Assembly (NCBI GenBank): GCA_039566865.1
Contig: CM076944.1
Coordinates: 14,778,501-14,842,500 of the forward strand
From: Aurelia coerulea
Lineage: Eukaryota > Cnidaria > Scyphozoa > Semaeostomeae > Ulmaridae
Direction of reading: 5' to 3'
Length of the DNA: 64,000 bases
This document shows, in pieces, positions 11,789 through 23,646 of the stretch (the first letter of the stretch is position 1; each line of letters starts with the position of its first letter). The translations under genes and the position numbers were made by a program. Below the pieces are notes generated by a model that saw nothing but the letters and a program-made list of their open reading frames with translations, ran no database searches and was not told where the DNA came from.

Positions 11789-12877
11789 GTGCAAATCATG
11801 TTCCTGTGCACAAAAAATGAAAAGAACTTGAAAGAAAATTATCGACCAATCTCCCTTCTTCCAATCTTTGGGAAAATTCTGGAGAAATTGGTATTCGACT
11901 CTTTGTATTCTCATTTGCTTGCAAAGAATTATTTGAACCCAAACCAGTCTGGTTTTCGTCCGGGAGACTCGACGATAAATCAGTTAGTTTCCATTACTTA
12001 TTCTATCTTTTCTGCATTTGACTGTAATCCAACTCTAGACGTTCGCTCTGTATACCTTGATATTTCTAAAGTGTTCGACCGGGTATGGCATAAAGGCCTT
12101 CTTTATAAGTTACAGAGATGTGGTGTTTCTGGAAATCTGCTTACCCTTCTCCGCAGTTTTCTTTCCAATCGTAAGCAGCGAACAGTTTTGAACGGCAAGT
12201 CTTCTAGTTGGGGAAATATTTCTGCAGGTGTTCCACAAGGCTCGATTTTGGGACCTTTATTGTTCCTTATATATATCAATGATTTGTCTGAGGACCTGAA
12301 ATGTACCGTAAAATTATTTGCTGATGATACTTCTCTTTTCACCACGGTAAAGGATCCTGTACTAGCAGCTGACAACATGAACCATGATCTGAATCGGATA
12401 AAATTATGGGCACATAGATGGAGAATGTCCTTCAACCCTGATCCCAGAAAGCAAGCTGTAGAGATAATTTTCTCAACGAAGAAAGTCAAAATTGATCATC
12501 CCGCGATATTTTTCAACAATATGCAAGTAATGAAAGTGGATGAGCATAAACATCTTGGTCTTACACTAGACTCAAGGCTTTCTTTTTCAAGTCATATAAA
12601 CTCTGCTATTGCCAAATCGAGAAAAGCAATCAGAATGCTGAAGTTTCTTTCAAAGTATCTTCCTAGGGAGACCTTGAATGTACTTTACAAACTTTATGTT
12701 AGACCCCACTTAGACTATGGTGATGTGATTTACCACATTCCATGCAAGGAGATCAGTCTCATTAGCCGTGGCAATATCCTGATGCAAAAACTCGAATCGG
12801 TGCAATATTCTGCAGCATTAGCAGTAACAGGTACATGGAGAGGGACCTCACGTGAAAAGCTGTATCAAGAGCTAGGA
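11789..12877 (+). pseudogene. LINE B1 reverse transcriptase, 5' part
   Basis: This encodes the RT palm and fingers of a CR1/L2-like LINE, used to copy element RNA at nicked DNA. Seen in order: ENYRPISLLPIFGKILEKL, SGFRPGDSTINQL, a VFDRVWHKGLLYKL block, GVPQGSILGPLLFL, and the catalytic FADDTSLF. The thumb follows with DEHKHLGLTLDS, YVRPHLDYGDVIYH and SAALAVTGTWRGTSREKLYQ. The 1,089-base frame is open without stops, then is cut at about 12877 by LINE C1. The rest of the protein resumes in the same phase at 14502. The endonuclease domain is missing through 5' truncation. Confidence 0.85.
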
Positions 12878-12878
12878 T

Positions 12879-14499
12879 TTTTGTTTGTTTGTCATCTTAT
12901 TTTAATTCAATCAAATTTTAGCTTCTAAATAGAAACTAATCTAAATCGAATATTTGAATAAACTACTGGCAATAATTTATACACATATTTAGGTCGTTAG
13001 CTACAAATACTACAGCTGCAAGTTGACCCATCCCATTGCTTTATTAGTCTCTTAAATGTTTAAATGTTTTCGGCTAATTTAATATTTTTGGGTAAAGCAT
13101 TCCAAATTTGTGGTCCTAACGATAAGAGACTGTTTGAACCAAAAGTAACTTGGTTTGGTCTATGATGGATTAATTCTCTTGGGTTCCTTGCTGACCTTGT
13201 TGGTTGTTTTAAAAATATCCTGCATAAAAGGGGGATTTAGCTTTGAGACAGTTTTATAGATTTCAATACAAAGAGTTCTGAGACGGCTGATTCTCATCGT
13301 GCATTTCCCAGCTTTGGAAAGTAAGTCGCCATAAGAGCTTGTAGAGTCATTGTAAAGAAATCTAAGAGCTCGCTCGTGGATCTTCTCAATTTTTTTCGCT
13401 GATTTTTCAGAGGAAAAATGCCAGACCAAAGGGCAGTAATTAAAATTTGAAAAAACGAAGCTTTGGATCAATATCTCTTTGGCTTTAAATTCCATAAAAC
13501 CCTTAAGTCTTTTCAGTGCGTTTAGCTGCGCAGCGGCTTTCCTACATAGATCGGAAATGTGGTCGTCAAAGGTTAGTCTGTGATCGATTTTTACCCCCAG
13601 AAGTTTAACTGCATTTTCAGATTGAATTTGTTTGCCTTTTATGGTTAGTTTTTCCCCAATTGTGTCATCTCTACCCTTTGTTACTACGATGGCATGGAAT
13701 TTGTCCGGATTTGCAATCATTTGGTTCCTTTCAAGCCAATCTACAGCAACATTTGATTCCTGTTCCAGTATTCTAACCAGGTTTGGGAATGATTTTGAAA
13801 AAGCCGTAAGGGTATTATCGTCTGCATAATTATGTAAAGTAGCTTTCTCTATATAAAGATAAAGATCGTTTATGTATAAGTTAAACAAGATTGGACCAAG
13901 AACAGATCCTTGCAGTACACCAGAAAGCACGAGTTGGAAAGTACTATACGTGTTGTTAATACGCACTGACTGTTGTCTACGTTTCAAGTATGAGTAGATA
14001 TAAACGAGTGCATCTTCATGAAAACCATACGCAGATAATTTTGCAACAAGTAGATCATGTGGGATACAGTCAAATGCTTTCGAAAGGTCCATCATTACGG
14101 CCCCCACAATATTATCATTGTCAAGGTTTAGTCTCCATTCTTCGATCATTCTTATCAGGACATGCTGTGTGCTATATTGCTGTCTATATGCCGCTATAAA
14201 CTTTGAAAGACAAAGATCAAGATGAGGAATGAGTTGATCTTTGATTATTTTTCCATAGATTTTCGAAAAAGCGCTCAACACGCTGACGGGACGAAAGTTT
14301 TTCTCCGTTGTACGAAGTGGCTCACCCTTATCTAATGGAGTAACGGCTGCTCGCTTTCCTTTATCTGGAAACTTGCATTTCTTAAAGCTATTATTTATTG
14401 CATCTGTTAGGGGTATGGTCAGTTCTTCCGAAGCTAAAAGCAAAAGTTTGGGGGGAATTTGGTCCTCTACAGTTGACTTTTTACTATCTAAGTTTTAAT
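12879..14499 (-). mobile_element. LINE C1, 5'-truncated insertion in LINE B1
   Basis: This minus-strand LINE interrupts the RT gene of LINE B1 exactly between codons that are adjacent in B relatives. Its 3' end (plus-left) is A-rich on the minus strand (AAACAAACAAAAA). It is 5' truncated near 14499, within the RT fingers. The duplication is at most a few bases (GAT), as is common for CR1-like insertions. A longer copy of the same family lies at about 41665-45245. Confidence 0.8.
13160..14443 (-). pseudogene. LINE C1 reverse transcriptase
   Basis: A 427-codon open frame encodes the RT and C-terminal region of a CR1-like LINE. Seen: NFRPVSVLSAFSKIYGKI, STQHVLIRMIEEW, MDLSKAFDCIPHDLL, GVLQGSVLGPILFNLYINDL (the usual P of GVPQGS is L here), catalytic YADDNTLTAF, NPDKFHAIVV, LLGVKIDHRLTFDDHI, FNYCPLVWHF and IHERALRFLYND. 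The frame is open upstream to about 14493, so the listed Met is not a true start. The protein lacks its endonuclease half. The remaining RT is notably well preserved, suggesting a young insertion. Confidence 0.85.
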
Positions 14500-14501
14500 G
14501 A

Positions 14502-15167
14502 TGGGAATCCCTGTACTCTAAAAGATGGAGCAGACGACTTTTTATGATCTACAAAATCATTAACAACCTGATGCCAGATTATACAAGAGATCCTATTCCA
14601 CAACTAAATCAGCCTAATTATGCTTTTCGCAATCAACCTGTTGTTGGTCAAATTAGGGCAAGAACTGAAAAATATAAGTCAAGCTTTTTCCCAGACAGTT
14701 TGCATGAATGGAGTAAACTTGACCCTGAAATCAGAGAATCTTCTTCCATCAGTATATTCAAGAACAGATTGCTTTCGCTTATTAGACCATCTTCTAACCC
14801 TGTTTTCGGTATTTATGATCCATGGGGGCTTTCTTTATTAACTCAGCATAGGGTAGGGTTGAGCAAACTGAATTTTCACAAATTCAGACATAATTTTAGT
14901 GACACAATCAACCCGATGTGTCCAATCAACGACGGTCCTGAGGATACGGAACACTACCTGTTGTTGTGCGCTTCTTTTGAAGAACAAAGGCGTGACCTCC
15001 TCGCTGGTGTCCTTCCGGTGCTGCACTCATTTGAAATTATTGACGTTCCAAATCCTGTCCTTTTACAGATTCTTCTGTACGGCGATAAAAAGTTACCATT
15101 TAAAGTAAATAACTTCATCTTAAAATCAGCCATCTTGTATATTTCAAGAACGGAACGCTTCGTATAA
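14502..15167 (+). pseudogene. LINE B1 ORF2 C-terminal part
   Basis: This continues the B1 ORF after the LINE C1 insertion, starting with WESLYSKRWSRRL and ending at the stop after RTERFV. The C-terminal domain carries CPINDGPEDTEHYLLLC, a Cys/His cluster (CP-x8-H-x4-C) shared with LINE A (CNCG-type) and B relatives, then QRRDLLAG and LLLYGDKKL. These post-RT zinc-knuckle-like segments are usual in CR1/L2-type ORF2 proteins and probably bind nucleic acid. No stop or frameshift is seen in the segment, and it is in phase with 11789-12877. Confidence 0.8.
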
Positions 15168-15605
15168 TATCATGGTCCTCTTCATTGAATATCCCTAAAT
15201 CTTGTGCCCAACGGCCTAACCTACTTATTTGTAATTAGAAAGTATTGTAAAATGTAATCTGTATTATATTTATGTCCCCTTAAAGGTAAATGTTTTTTTT
15301 TTCTTTTTTGTAGTTACGTGTAGTTTTAGCAATTATTTCTCTCTCTACACTCACAGAAATAAGCTGGTTTTAAGAAGTACTTTATTGTACCTAAGGGTAT
15401 TTGAAGGCCAAGAGGTATTCTAGTGTATTCTAAAGTACCCTATAGGGTACTTTGAGGGTATTCTAGAAAACCTTAGGGTACTTCAGGTCAAAAAGGTACT
15501 TCAAAGCACCCTTGCGACTGCAAATATCACGTGACTTACGCAAAGCGCTCGAAAATGGAACCAATTCGCGTTCTTTTCTTCTCTTTGCACGCTATGGAAC
15601 CTATG

Positions 15606-15838
15606 CGCCCAAATGGGTGGATAATCCTATACTGGGTGGGTTACGATCTTATACTGGGTGGGTTATGATCTTATACTGGGTGGGTTATGATCCTAATTGG
15701 GTGGGTTACTATCCTAAATGGGTGGGTTATTATCCCAAATGGGTGGGTTATTATCCCAAATGGGTGGATTATCATCCTAAATGGGTGGGTTATCATCCGA
15801 AATGCGGCGGATAACCTTATACTGGGTGGGTTATCATC
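15606..15838 (+). repeat. GGGTGGGTTAT minisatellite, left arm part 1
   Basis: About eleven tandem units of about 20 bp alternate between CTATACTGGGTGGGTTA and CCTAAATGGGTGGGTTAT types. Continuous open frames across it (WVGYYPK-like) arise from the repeat period and are not a gene. Confidence 0.9.
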
Positions 15839-17091
15839 AACCTCGTTCCCAGGCCCACCATTGTCTTCTTTAGGTCATCGATGTTGGCCCTCGTACCGGT
15901 TGCCGCAAAAGTGGCCATTTGGGCGCCATTTTGTTTTGCATAAATTATCAATTGCAGTTTATTACAAACACTCTATTGTCTCCATATGGCAACTGAGCCT
16001 GACAGATTTGACAGAATGTCAGCTGATTTTGATCCATAACATACCATGTAATAAGTCAGAAACATTGAGGAAAAAGTATGAAAATGCGACGAAAAATGGC
16101 CGTTGCTCTAACGCTGATAATGCAGTAGATGATTCGAAATACTGAAAACGAACTTTTGGAGGACGTTATTTCAACCCTTTTTAAGGTATTTAAGCATTAA
16201 TCCCGGGTTAGCAAGTGCATTTAATAGGAAAACGAGCACGATCCGTTTGGGTGGAAAAAGGGCCTAAGTGGAAATGTTCGAGAATTTCACCCACAGCTTT
16301 GAAAAAAGAAAGGGTCGTTATTCTGCGAATTTTAGAGATGAATTCAACATTAAAAGTGTTTTAGTGAAAGAATACGGTTTGCCGTCGATTTTTGGCATGC
16401 CGAAGCCGTTTTCTCCTCGCAAAATTGAGTTACGGCCCCATTTTTGTGGCCCCCGCGCGCAGCCCCTGGGGGCGATATTGAACCCCAAATTGCGTTATTA
16501 GAGTCGCAAACGAGTAGTCTCCTGTAAACGTTTTACTGTTTTGAAATCAAGCTAGTAACCATCAAGCAACAAGGCCAAAAGTAACCTCGGGTCGAAAAAT
16601 CGCAACATTTTTTTCCAACCCCCTTTCATGACGTCATAACGACCCCAAAACTTCTTGAAACCCCACAATTCGGATGCGCCGTGGTCTTTTACCTCCACTC
16701 AAACCTTCATCTGCCCCATGAATGTTACTGAAGTTTTGAAAATAGCGATCAAATGGAGGCCACTTTTGAATGGGAATCAATAGGAATGGGCCCCAAAATG
16801 ACCAAATATGGCAAATTTCTCCCGCAAGCGCAGACGGATGGGGTTCAAACCCCATCAACTGGGGCACATTATGACTTTTAAGGAATACCAGCAAACGGTT
16901 TTTCAATTCTTTGTCCCGTTTTCCCGTGACAGCGACACAAAGTTGACCGATTTTCTGCCAAGCAATTAGTCTTTGGAATTTGGAATAATTAATGGACCCT
17001 TTGTTATTGAATAGCCAATCAAATTGCGAATTTGACCTGCCCGGTACCAGGGTCAGTACTGACGTAGGAAGCTGGCCCTTGGAACCAGGTT
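15839..17091. mobile_element. 1.25-kb MITE inside W's left array
   Basis: The left end AACCTCGTTCCCAGGCCCAC and the complement of the right end, AACCTGGTTCCAAGGGCCAG, are imperfect inverted repeats of about 20 bp. The word GGTTATCATC flanks both sides; it could be a TSD but is also part of the array unit. The corresponding right arm of W lacks this segment, an internal empty-site comparison supporting insertion. ORFs within (16268-16501; 16634-17101 minus) have no recognisable motif. Confidence 0.7.
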
Positions 17092-17455
17092 GGGTTATCA
17101 TCTTATACTGGGTGGGTTATCATCCTAAATGGGTGGGTTATCATCCTAAATGCGGTGGATAACCTTATACTGGGTGGGTTATTATCTTATACTGGGTGGG
17201 TTATCATCCCAAATGCGGCGGATAACCTTATACTGGGTGGGTTATTATCTTATACTGGGTGGGTTATCATCCCAAATGCGGCGGATAACCTTATACTGGG
17301 TGGGTTATTATCTTATACTGGGTGGGTTATCATCCCAAATGCGGCGGATAACCTTATACTGGGTGGGTTATTATCTTATACTGGGTGGGTTATCATCCCA
17401 AATGCGGCGGATAACCGTATACTGGGTGGGCTATTATCCTATACTGGGCGGGTTG
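17092..17455 (+). repeat. GGGTGGGTTAT minisatellite with about 60-bp higher-order unit
   Basis: Here the 20-bp units form a higher-order repeat of about 60 bp (type ATACTGGGTGGGTTATTATC, then TTATACTGGGTGGGTTATC, then a unit with AATGCGGCGGATAACC), copied almost identically four to five times between 17150 and 17440. Such homogenised higher-order units indicate recent local amplification. Confidence 0.9.
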
Positions 17456-18139
17456 TTCTGTTGTCGGGTGCTAGGGAAAGTTTATGAATTGGCAGCAACC
17501 CCCTGAATAGAAAATATACATATTGCCTAGCTTTAGATCTAAGGCACTTGTAATATGGAATCCATCGGAGTTGTAATAGATCCCAAGGCACCTGTTGTGA
17601 ATGCAAATGAAGAAGGAACATTTGTTTTCTAACTGGGAGGGAGAAGGTCGCCCAGGAGTTGATTTTCAAAAACAGTGATGATTTGGTCAAATTCATTCTG
17701 CTTCTTTGTAAACTTAGTGGCAAAGGACACTTTTCCGCTTGACAATACTCGTTTTTTATAAGAAACTGGTTTATAAAAAACTAGTACTACGATGGCCAAA
17801 AATTTAAGAAACTCTAGTACTACGTAAGAACAGTTACAGTTGATGCAAGAGAAGCGTAACCAGCAAAATCCTGAAAAATTTGATTATTCCAAATCATTAT
17901 TGGATTGTTATTGGAATAATAATTCGAATAATGATCTCTTAGTCTTGTACTGTCAAATGCATTGAATGCCATGTCATATTTTGCTGCGGATTTCCACAGC
18001 GCTACCCAGGGTACCACAGCGCAGGAGCGGTCAATAAAATCGAAATGTTGCCATTATATTATTCGATTCTTCAAAATCATATTCGATTATTATATGATTA
18101 ATATTCGCATAATCCAATTCAGTCGGTCAGACTACTCTT

Positions 18140-20030
18140 TTTTTTTTTTTGTTTTTGTTTTTTTCTATTCATAATAAATTAAAACTAAACTAAATACATT
18201 ACTACTGTACCGATCTTGGCGTAAGAAGACACAATGTCATCTGGCCTACACCAAGAACGGTACTTACAATTTGCAAATAACTTCAAGATATAAATATATG
18301 ACGAAAAGAACAAAAAATAATACAGCAATACGAGGGACAAAACAAAACAAGAAAACAACACACAAATAAGGACACTGGCAGTTCCACACCAAACCATGCT
18401 ATGGGTCTAACCTTTTATATTGTTGACTTCTATCATCCCTGTACCATCACATAGCTACTGGACGGTACAATGACGAGGGAAGTCAAGCACTATGGGAAAA
18501 TTTGAGTGGTTTGGTGCTGAACTGTTTGGAAGAAAGGAGGGAGAGCTGCTAGATAATTGCGTTATTTCAAATTGATTTCATATTGATCCACGGATACCAA
18601 CGTGCCCCCCAAGGGAAAGGACGAAAAAAAACCTCACCCCCTCGCCCAGGCAGCACTCCAGCACCCACGGTCAATTCAACCAGTTTGTTTTTTCAATGTA
18701 TTCAATTGTTGCTTCAATAATTATCCTGTTGTCAATAATATTCATATTAGAACTGCCGTAAAGAAGCAAGTTGCACAAGGTTTTTGAATCCAGGTTTGCG
18801 ATATCAATACCAGACACTTCTGTGACAGTGCCAAAGAGATCCATTCGCAGTTGATTAAGGCGGGGGCAGTGCAGGAGATAATGCTCGTTGTCCTCGTTAG
18901 CTGTACCACAATTACATATAGGCCTAAGACACTCAAAATTATGATGAAATTTGTGTGCATTCAGATCGCTGAATTGTACGCGAAGCTTGGTTATATTTCT
19001 GATACCCTTTAAGTCGAATACTCCATAAATAGTCTTTTTGACCGGTCTAATTAACGCAATTAGTTTCCGCTTAAATTCAGCAAGGCATTTAGAAGCGCGG
19101 ATTTCAGTTGGAAATTTGTTCCATTCGTGTAACGTGTTATAAAAATAGGAATTGGAGAAACGATCAGTTCTGGCTCTACTTTGTGCATAGGCTTGAGGGT
19201 TTCGCAGATCATATGATATCTGCCGTTCAGAAGGAATTAGAGAAAAAAGATATGCTGGATACTGTGTCAGCTTTAGTTTGAAGAAATGACATAGTCTCCA
19301 GGTACAAGTACGCACAAGCAATGCACGCTGTGGGGAAAAGTCCTGCAAATGTCACGCGCTTCCAAACTGCTGTCCGTAGTTTCAACTTTGACGATATTCC
19401 TGCACGCCATTCAGTTATTCCTATTGGCATTTATTCTGCACAAGATCTCTCTGACAGGTGCACCGAAAAGGAGGGTATATCGCAAACCCGTATTCAAGGC
19501 TATCAAGGGAAATGCAGCTAGCAAAGAGAAGAATAGAAAACAAAAAAACAAAATTTATCAAAAGTAAAAGTTTTACTGAAAGGAAAGCATGAGAAAAAAT
19601 CATTGTAAGGAAATGTGTTTGGTCGAGAAAATTGGATTTGCTGGACAAAACCGGCTTCTGTGCAATAATTGCTTTAAATAAGGAAAAGTCTGGGTCTCCA
19701 AGGAGATATAACGCTATCTTTGTATTCATTGCCGTATAAATATTCCCTTTGGGAATAAAAAAAAAAAAAAAGCGCCTTCCAAATAAAGAAAACTTGCATA
19801 GTGAGAAAACTTAAACCAAATAATCGAATAACAACGGCGCTGCTGATTTCTAGCGCGCGGCAAATAAGGGGTTTTCCGCAGAAGGAAACTTTTGTGGCTA
19901 TCATATTCGATGAAGCGAACGGAACGGAACGGAAACAACCGCCCCCGCTCCGCCAGACACCACCCCTCCCCGCCGAGCACAACAAACCATTTATTATGTT
20001 AAGGGGCAATATGTAGTGTTCAGATACTCA
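18140..20030 (-). mobile_element. LINE A2, internally deleted copy
   Basis: The copy is bounded by AGACTACTCTT at 18129-18139 and 20031-20041. On the minus strand its 3' end is the poly(A) (T-run 18138-18165 on plus), preceded by a 3' UTR hairpin (GTACCGATCTTGGCGTA pairing with TACACCAAGAACGGTAC, 18206-18266). It retains the ORF2 N-terminus (MPIG-EWRAGI, 19430) and the ORF2 C-terminal domain, joined near 19298. ORF1, endonuclease and nearly all RT are missing, giving a 1.9-kb deletion derivative. The TSD shows that it was mobilised as such or deleted after insertion. Confidence 0.8.
18671..19348 (-). pseudogene. LINE A2 ORF2 C-terminal domain
   Basis: The minus-strand frame encodes the post-RT domain of LINE A: RLCHFFKLKL, SYDLRNPQAYAQSRARTDRF, LHEWNKFPTEIR, then the Cys/His cluster CNCGTANEDNEHYLLHC and LCNLLLYGSSNMNI. 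It ends in TNWLN. It matches the C-terminus of the larger copy at 23777-24793 segment by segment. The N-terminal portion of the listed frame (MQDFSPQRALL) is out-of-frame leader sequence created by the deletion junction near 19298. Confidence 0.8.
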
Positions 20031-20277
20031 AGACTACTCTTGTTTCAACTGTAAGAAACTCTTAAAATTCAATTTCTGTATGTCTCTTTTATTCTTAAAG
20101 CTTTATTTCTTATAAGCGGTATATTTCTTGTGATCGCTTCCTTTACAGTTTCTTAATTTTTTCCAGGAGAATACATACAGTGTCTCATAAGCAGTTTACT
20201 CAAAGGATACCATTGTACAAGCGCCTTGGATCTAAAGCCAGGCAAATACGTATGTGATGAAATTTGCTGGCAACAGA

Positions 20278-20845
20278 ACAACCCGCCCAGTATAGGATAA
20301 TAACCCACCCAGTATAAGGTTATTCGCCGCATTTGGGATGATAACCCACCCAGTATAAGATGATAACCCACCCAGTATAAGGCTATCCGCCGCATTTGGG
20401 ATGATAACCCACCCAGTTTAAGATAATAACCCACCCAGCATAAGGTTATCCGCCGCATTTGGGATGATAACCCACCCAGTATAAGATAATAACCCAACCA
20501 GTATAAGGTTATCCACCGCATTTGGGATGATAACCCACCCAGTATAAGATAATAACCCACCCAGTATAAGGTTATCCACCGCATTTAGGATGATAACCCA
20601 CCCATTTAGGATGATAACCCACCCAGTATAAGATGATAACCCACCCAGTATAAGGTTATCCGCCGCATTTAGGATGATAACCCACCCATTTAGGATGATA
20701 ACCCACCCATTTGGGATAATAACCCACCCATTTGGGATGATAACCCACCCATTTAGGATAGTAACCCACCCAATTAGGATCATAACCCACCCAGTATAAG
20801 ATCATAACCCACCTAGTATAGGATTATCCACCCATTTGGGCGCAT
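20278..20845 (-). repeat. GGGTGGGTTAT minisatellite, right arm
   Basis: This array is the reverse complement of the left-arm arrays and contains both unit types in the mirrored order, with no interruption. ORFs over it (20153-20584, 20418-20783 minus) are artefacts of the period. Confidence 0.9.
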
Positions 20846-20861
20846 AGGTTCCATAGCGTGC

Positions 20862-23129
20862 TTTGCGACGGTTGAATTTTGAAGTTTTTGTTGCTGCGGC
20901 GAAGGTTTGGAGGAAAGAAAAGAAAGAAGCAGTTACAGTATTGTGGAAAAGGTAAGATTTAATGAATTTATTTCAACCGAATAACAAAATATGATTAAGG
21001 AGTATGATGATGAAGTCTATTTGAACGGAATTGTTTTATTAACTTTATCTGAAATAGGGAGAAAGTCCCGAGAAAGTTAGCTACGGGTCTTTCGAGACTA
21101 GTGGGCAAAATTCATCTTTGTGAAATTTTTACCTTACAGTTTATGTCCTGTCTCTTTCAAAACATTATCTGGCTGAAGAGACATCGACAGTTGACCGAAT
21201 GCTATTGCCAGGATCTCGGGTACATAACATAGACCTAAGGCAGCAAGAAACACTTCTAATTCGTGCGTTTTGTCTTGGAAATAGTATTCTCGACCTGCTT
21301 CTTTGCATTGTCAAAGATATTCAATGATGACACTGCAATCTTGCCTTTCCTAGTTTTTTATTTCTTGAATCAACATTAGGCGAGCCTGCCTAGCATTTCC
21401 TACAACAGGTGCACCCTACAAGCAATTTTTTGGTAAGAAACTGTTTCGAAGAAGAGATTTTGCAGCTCTGCAGATATGATGGATGGGCTGAAAGGTTGAC
21501 AAACTTTTATATTTTCCCCTGAGTTCTAGACTAGATCCAAATTTAGTTCTGAGAAGCAAGTTTTTCTAAATTTTTTCGAGAATTTTTTAGTATCTTCTAT
21601 TCACATCTAATTCATGTTTTGGTAATGATGTCTTTTGGATCCAAGAATCTTCCAAGGACTTTGTAGCAAATGCATTTCTGAGAATGCCATTTTCCTCAAC
21701 TTTCTTGCTAGGGTTTTGCACCTGTGGTGATGTTATGGATATTGAATTTATCTTGCTGTTTTCAAGAAACTGACAGTGACAGACTATCTAGAGTTGGTGA
21801 GGCAGAAATCAAAAGCACATCATGACAAGTAGAAAGATGGCACATGACAATCACATGAAAATAGCAAAATATCGTTCTGTGTTTTGAAAATTGGAACAAA
21901 GCAACTGCACTCCTAAGGATAAACTAGCTTTTCACGAAACTTAAACTGAAGACAGGACTGTTAGATTTTCTCAACAGAACTCTGAGTATTGTCGATATAT
22001 TAAAAACGTAGGAGTTGTGGTCAGAGAGGTATGAAAGGCTGGACTGATGATATGAAATTGTAGAATGTAATGATAGGGTGAAATGAAGGGATGAAACTGT
22101 AAGCCAGAATGACGAAACTGAATGATGAATGGAGTGTTCAATGGAAAGTGGAAAATGAATGATCGAGAGGAATGGATAAGAGAAACAATTTTTTAAAGGA
22201 GCTCAAACATTCCAGCAACAGTTTTGTCTTCGTTAAAATCATTTTCTCTTTTCTCTTGTACAGTAAAGTGCCGCCGTTAAGAAACCATTTTACTGGAGAA
22301 TCGTGTCATTCTGGGAGAACAATAGGAGATAAAAATAATTTTCTTGGAGGCCGTACTTTACTTTACTGTATTGTATTACTTAGATGGTACCTGGGCAAGG
22401 AGTACTTAAGTAAGTGTCCAGGTCATAAAACTTCATTGTGAAAGAATTTAATGAAACCAATAAGAAACCGTCAAGAAACTTTGAGTACATTAAAAAAGGC
22501 GCGAAAAGCAATTAATTGTTCCAAATTTCTTCTGGTTGAAAGTTAAAATATTTTGTTCTTCATTCAAGAACTTTGTTCGGGCTAATATCAATGATAGGTT
22601 CTTGCTTTTAACACTGAGTTTACATCTTCACTTTAGGTAGATTTAAACTGCAAAGGAGGAAATAGCATTCTTTGCTGAAAGGGAAATGACGCCTGAATCT
22701 ACGCTGGGTACACTCTTTTTTATAAGAATACCCTATACTTTGTCCAGCCTCGATATTCTTAAGAAATTTTCTTTTCGAGCCTGAAAGTATCCTTATTTTT
22801 TTCAAAGCTTCCAAAGGAAATAGCCGCCCCGAATAGAAACTTAGCTTTTGAAAAATGAGATACAGTATGTCAGTCATGCGGTTCTCTAGATATTCTTATA
22901 ATATTCTTAAAAATTGGATGATTCTGAGCCTGAATATTCTTATAAACATTATTCTTATAAAAAGAGAAGAGTGTACTGAGCCAATAAATTCGAAAATGAA
23001 ACAAGATTGAAAAAAGTAATAGAACAGGATAAAGAAAGTTTTCCTTTTTTTTCATTTTTAATGCAATTTCAAGTTTTGCCCCGATCCCATGATCGTTTAT
23101 GTACTAAAAATAGAATCTTGACCATTTAA
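20862..23129. other. Non-coding interior of X, nothing recognised
   Basis: No domain-bearing ORF, tandem array or matched inverted repeat was recognised. The ORFs at 22172-22441 and 22620-22877 are short and lack motifs. An inverted pair around AAGAATATTC near 22900-22960 is weak and probably chance. Confidence 0.3.
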
Positions 23130-23646
23130 CCCTAATCCACATGGGGGGTGGATTCCACCCCCCCCCTCAAGGTTTTATTTGCCACGTTTTTAAACGACAT
23201 TTGCTATGTCCCCCAGCCTCCCTGACTTTTACTAATTATCTATTGGCAATATTTTGGTGAAAAAATTTTTTGAACAATGGGCCTCACAGGTCAGGTGACA
23301 TGCCCATATTTGGAAGGAGGTAGCAGCAAAATCATTGTTTTCAATGATTTCAATGGAATTATTTGATTGAACTATGAAGTGTTATACAGCAAATGAATCA
23401 GCAAACAAAGGGCTTCAATTTGATATCGGAATTTCTGGAATTTGATGATGTCAGCATTTTTTTACAATGACGTCATTTTGGCCGCCATTTTAGACTAATT
23501 AGCATTTTTTTCAAGTTTTTTCGAACTTTATCAATGAAAAAAACTCTAATGATACATTTGTTATAGACAATCACCATTTTTTTTTTTTTTTTTTTTCTTT
23601 ATATCAACTTAAAACAACTACAACTCTAATATTTACATTCAACTGT

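Larger units (their letters stand above)
15587..20861. mobile_element. Element W: minisatellite-armed inverted repeat
   Basis: The left end GCACGCTATGGAACCTATG (15587-15605) is matched by its exact complement at 20843-20861, flanked on both sides by TTT. Each arm consists mainly of the minisatellite (ATACTGGGTGGGTTATNATC), and the inverted match continues beyond the arrays to a unique segment (CTAGCTTTAGATCTAAGGC near 17528; complement near 20224-20243). The left arm is split by a 1.25-kb MITE at 15839-17091; without it both arms are about 0.7 kb. The interior carries LINE A2 (18140-20030). No transposase was found. Confidence 0.75.

Noticed and set aside
13160..14443. Group II intron or retroviral reverse transcriptase
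   Set aside because: The YADDNT block, GVxQGSVLGP block and tail match CR1-like non-LTR elements; no maturase, RNase H, integrase or intron RNA structure is seen.
15606..20845. Long ORFs of repeating WVGYY/LILGG-type peptides over the GGGTGGGTTAT arrays
   Set aside because: They exist in several frames and on mirrored strands simply because the repeat period keeps frames open; there is no start context, domain or non-repeat flank.
23130..23146. Telomere-like CCCTAATCC sequence
   Set aside because: It is a single unit forming the terminal inverted repeat of element V with TTAA flanks, not a tandem telomeric array.
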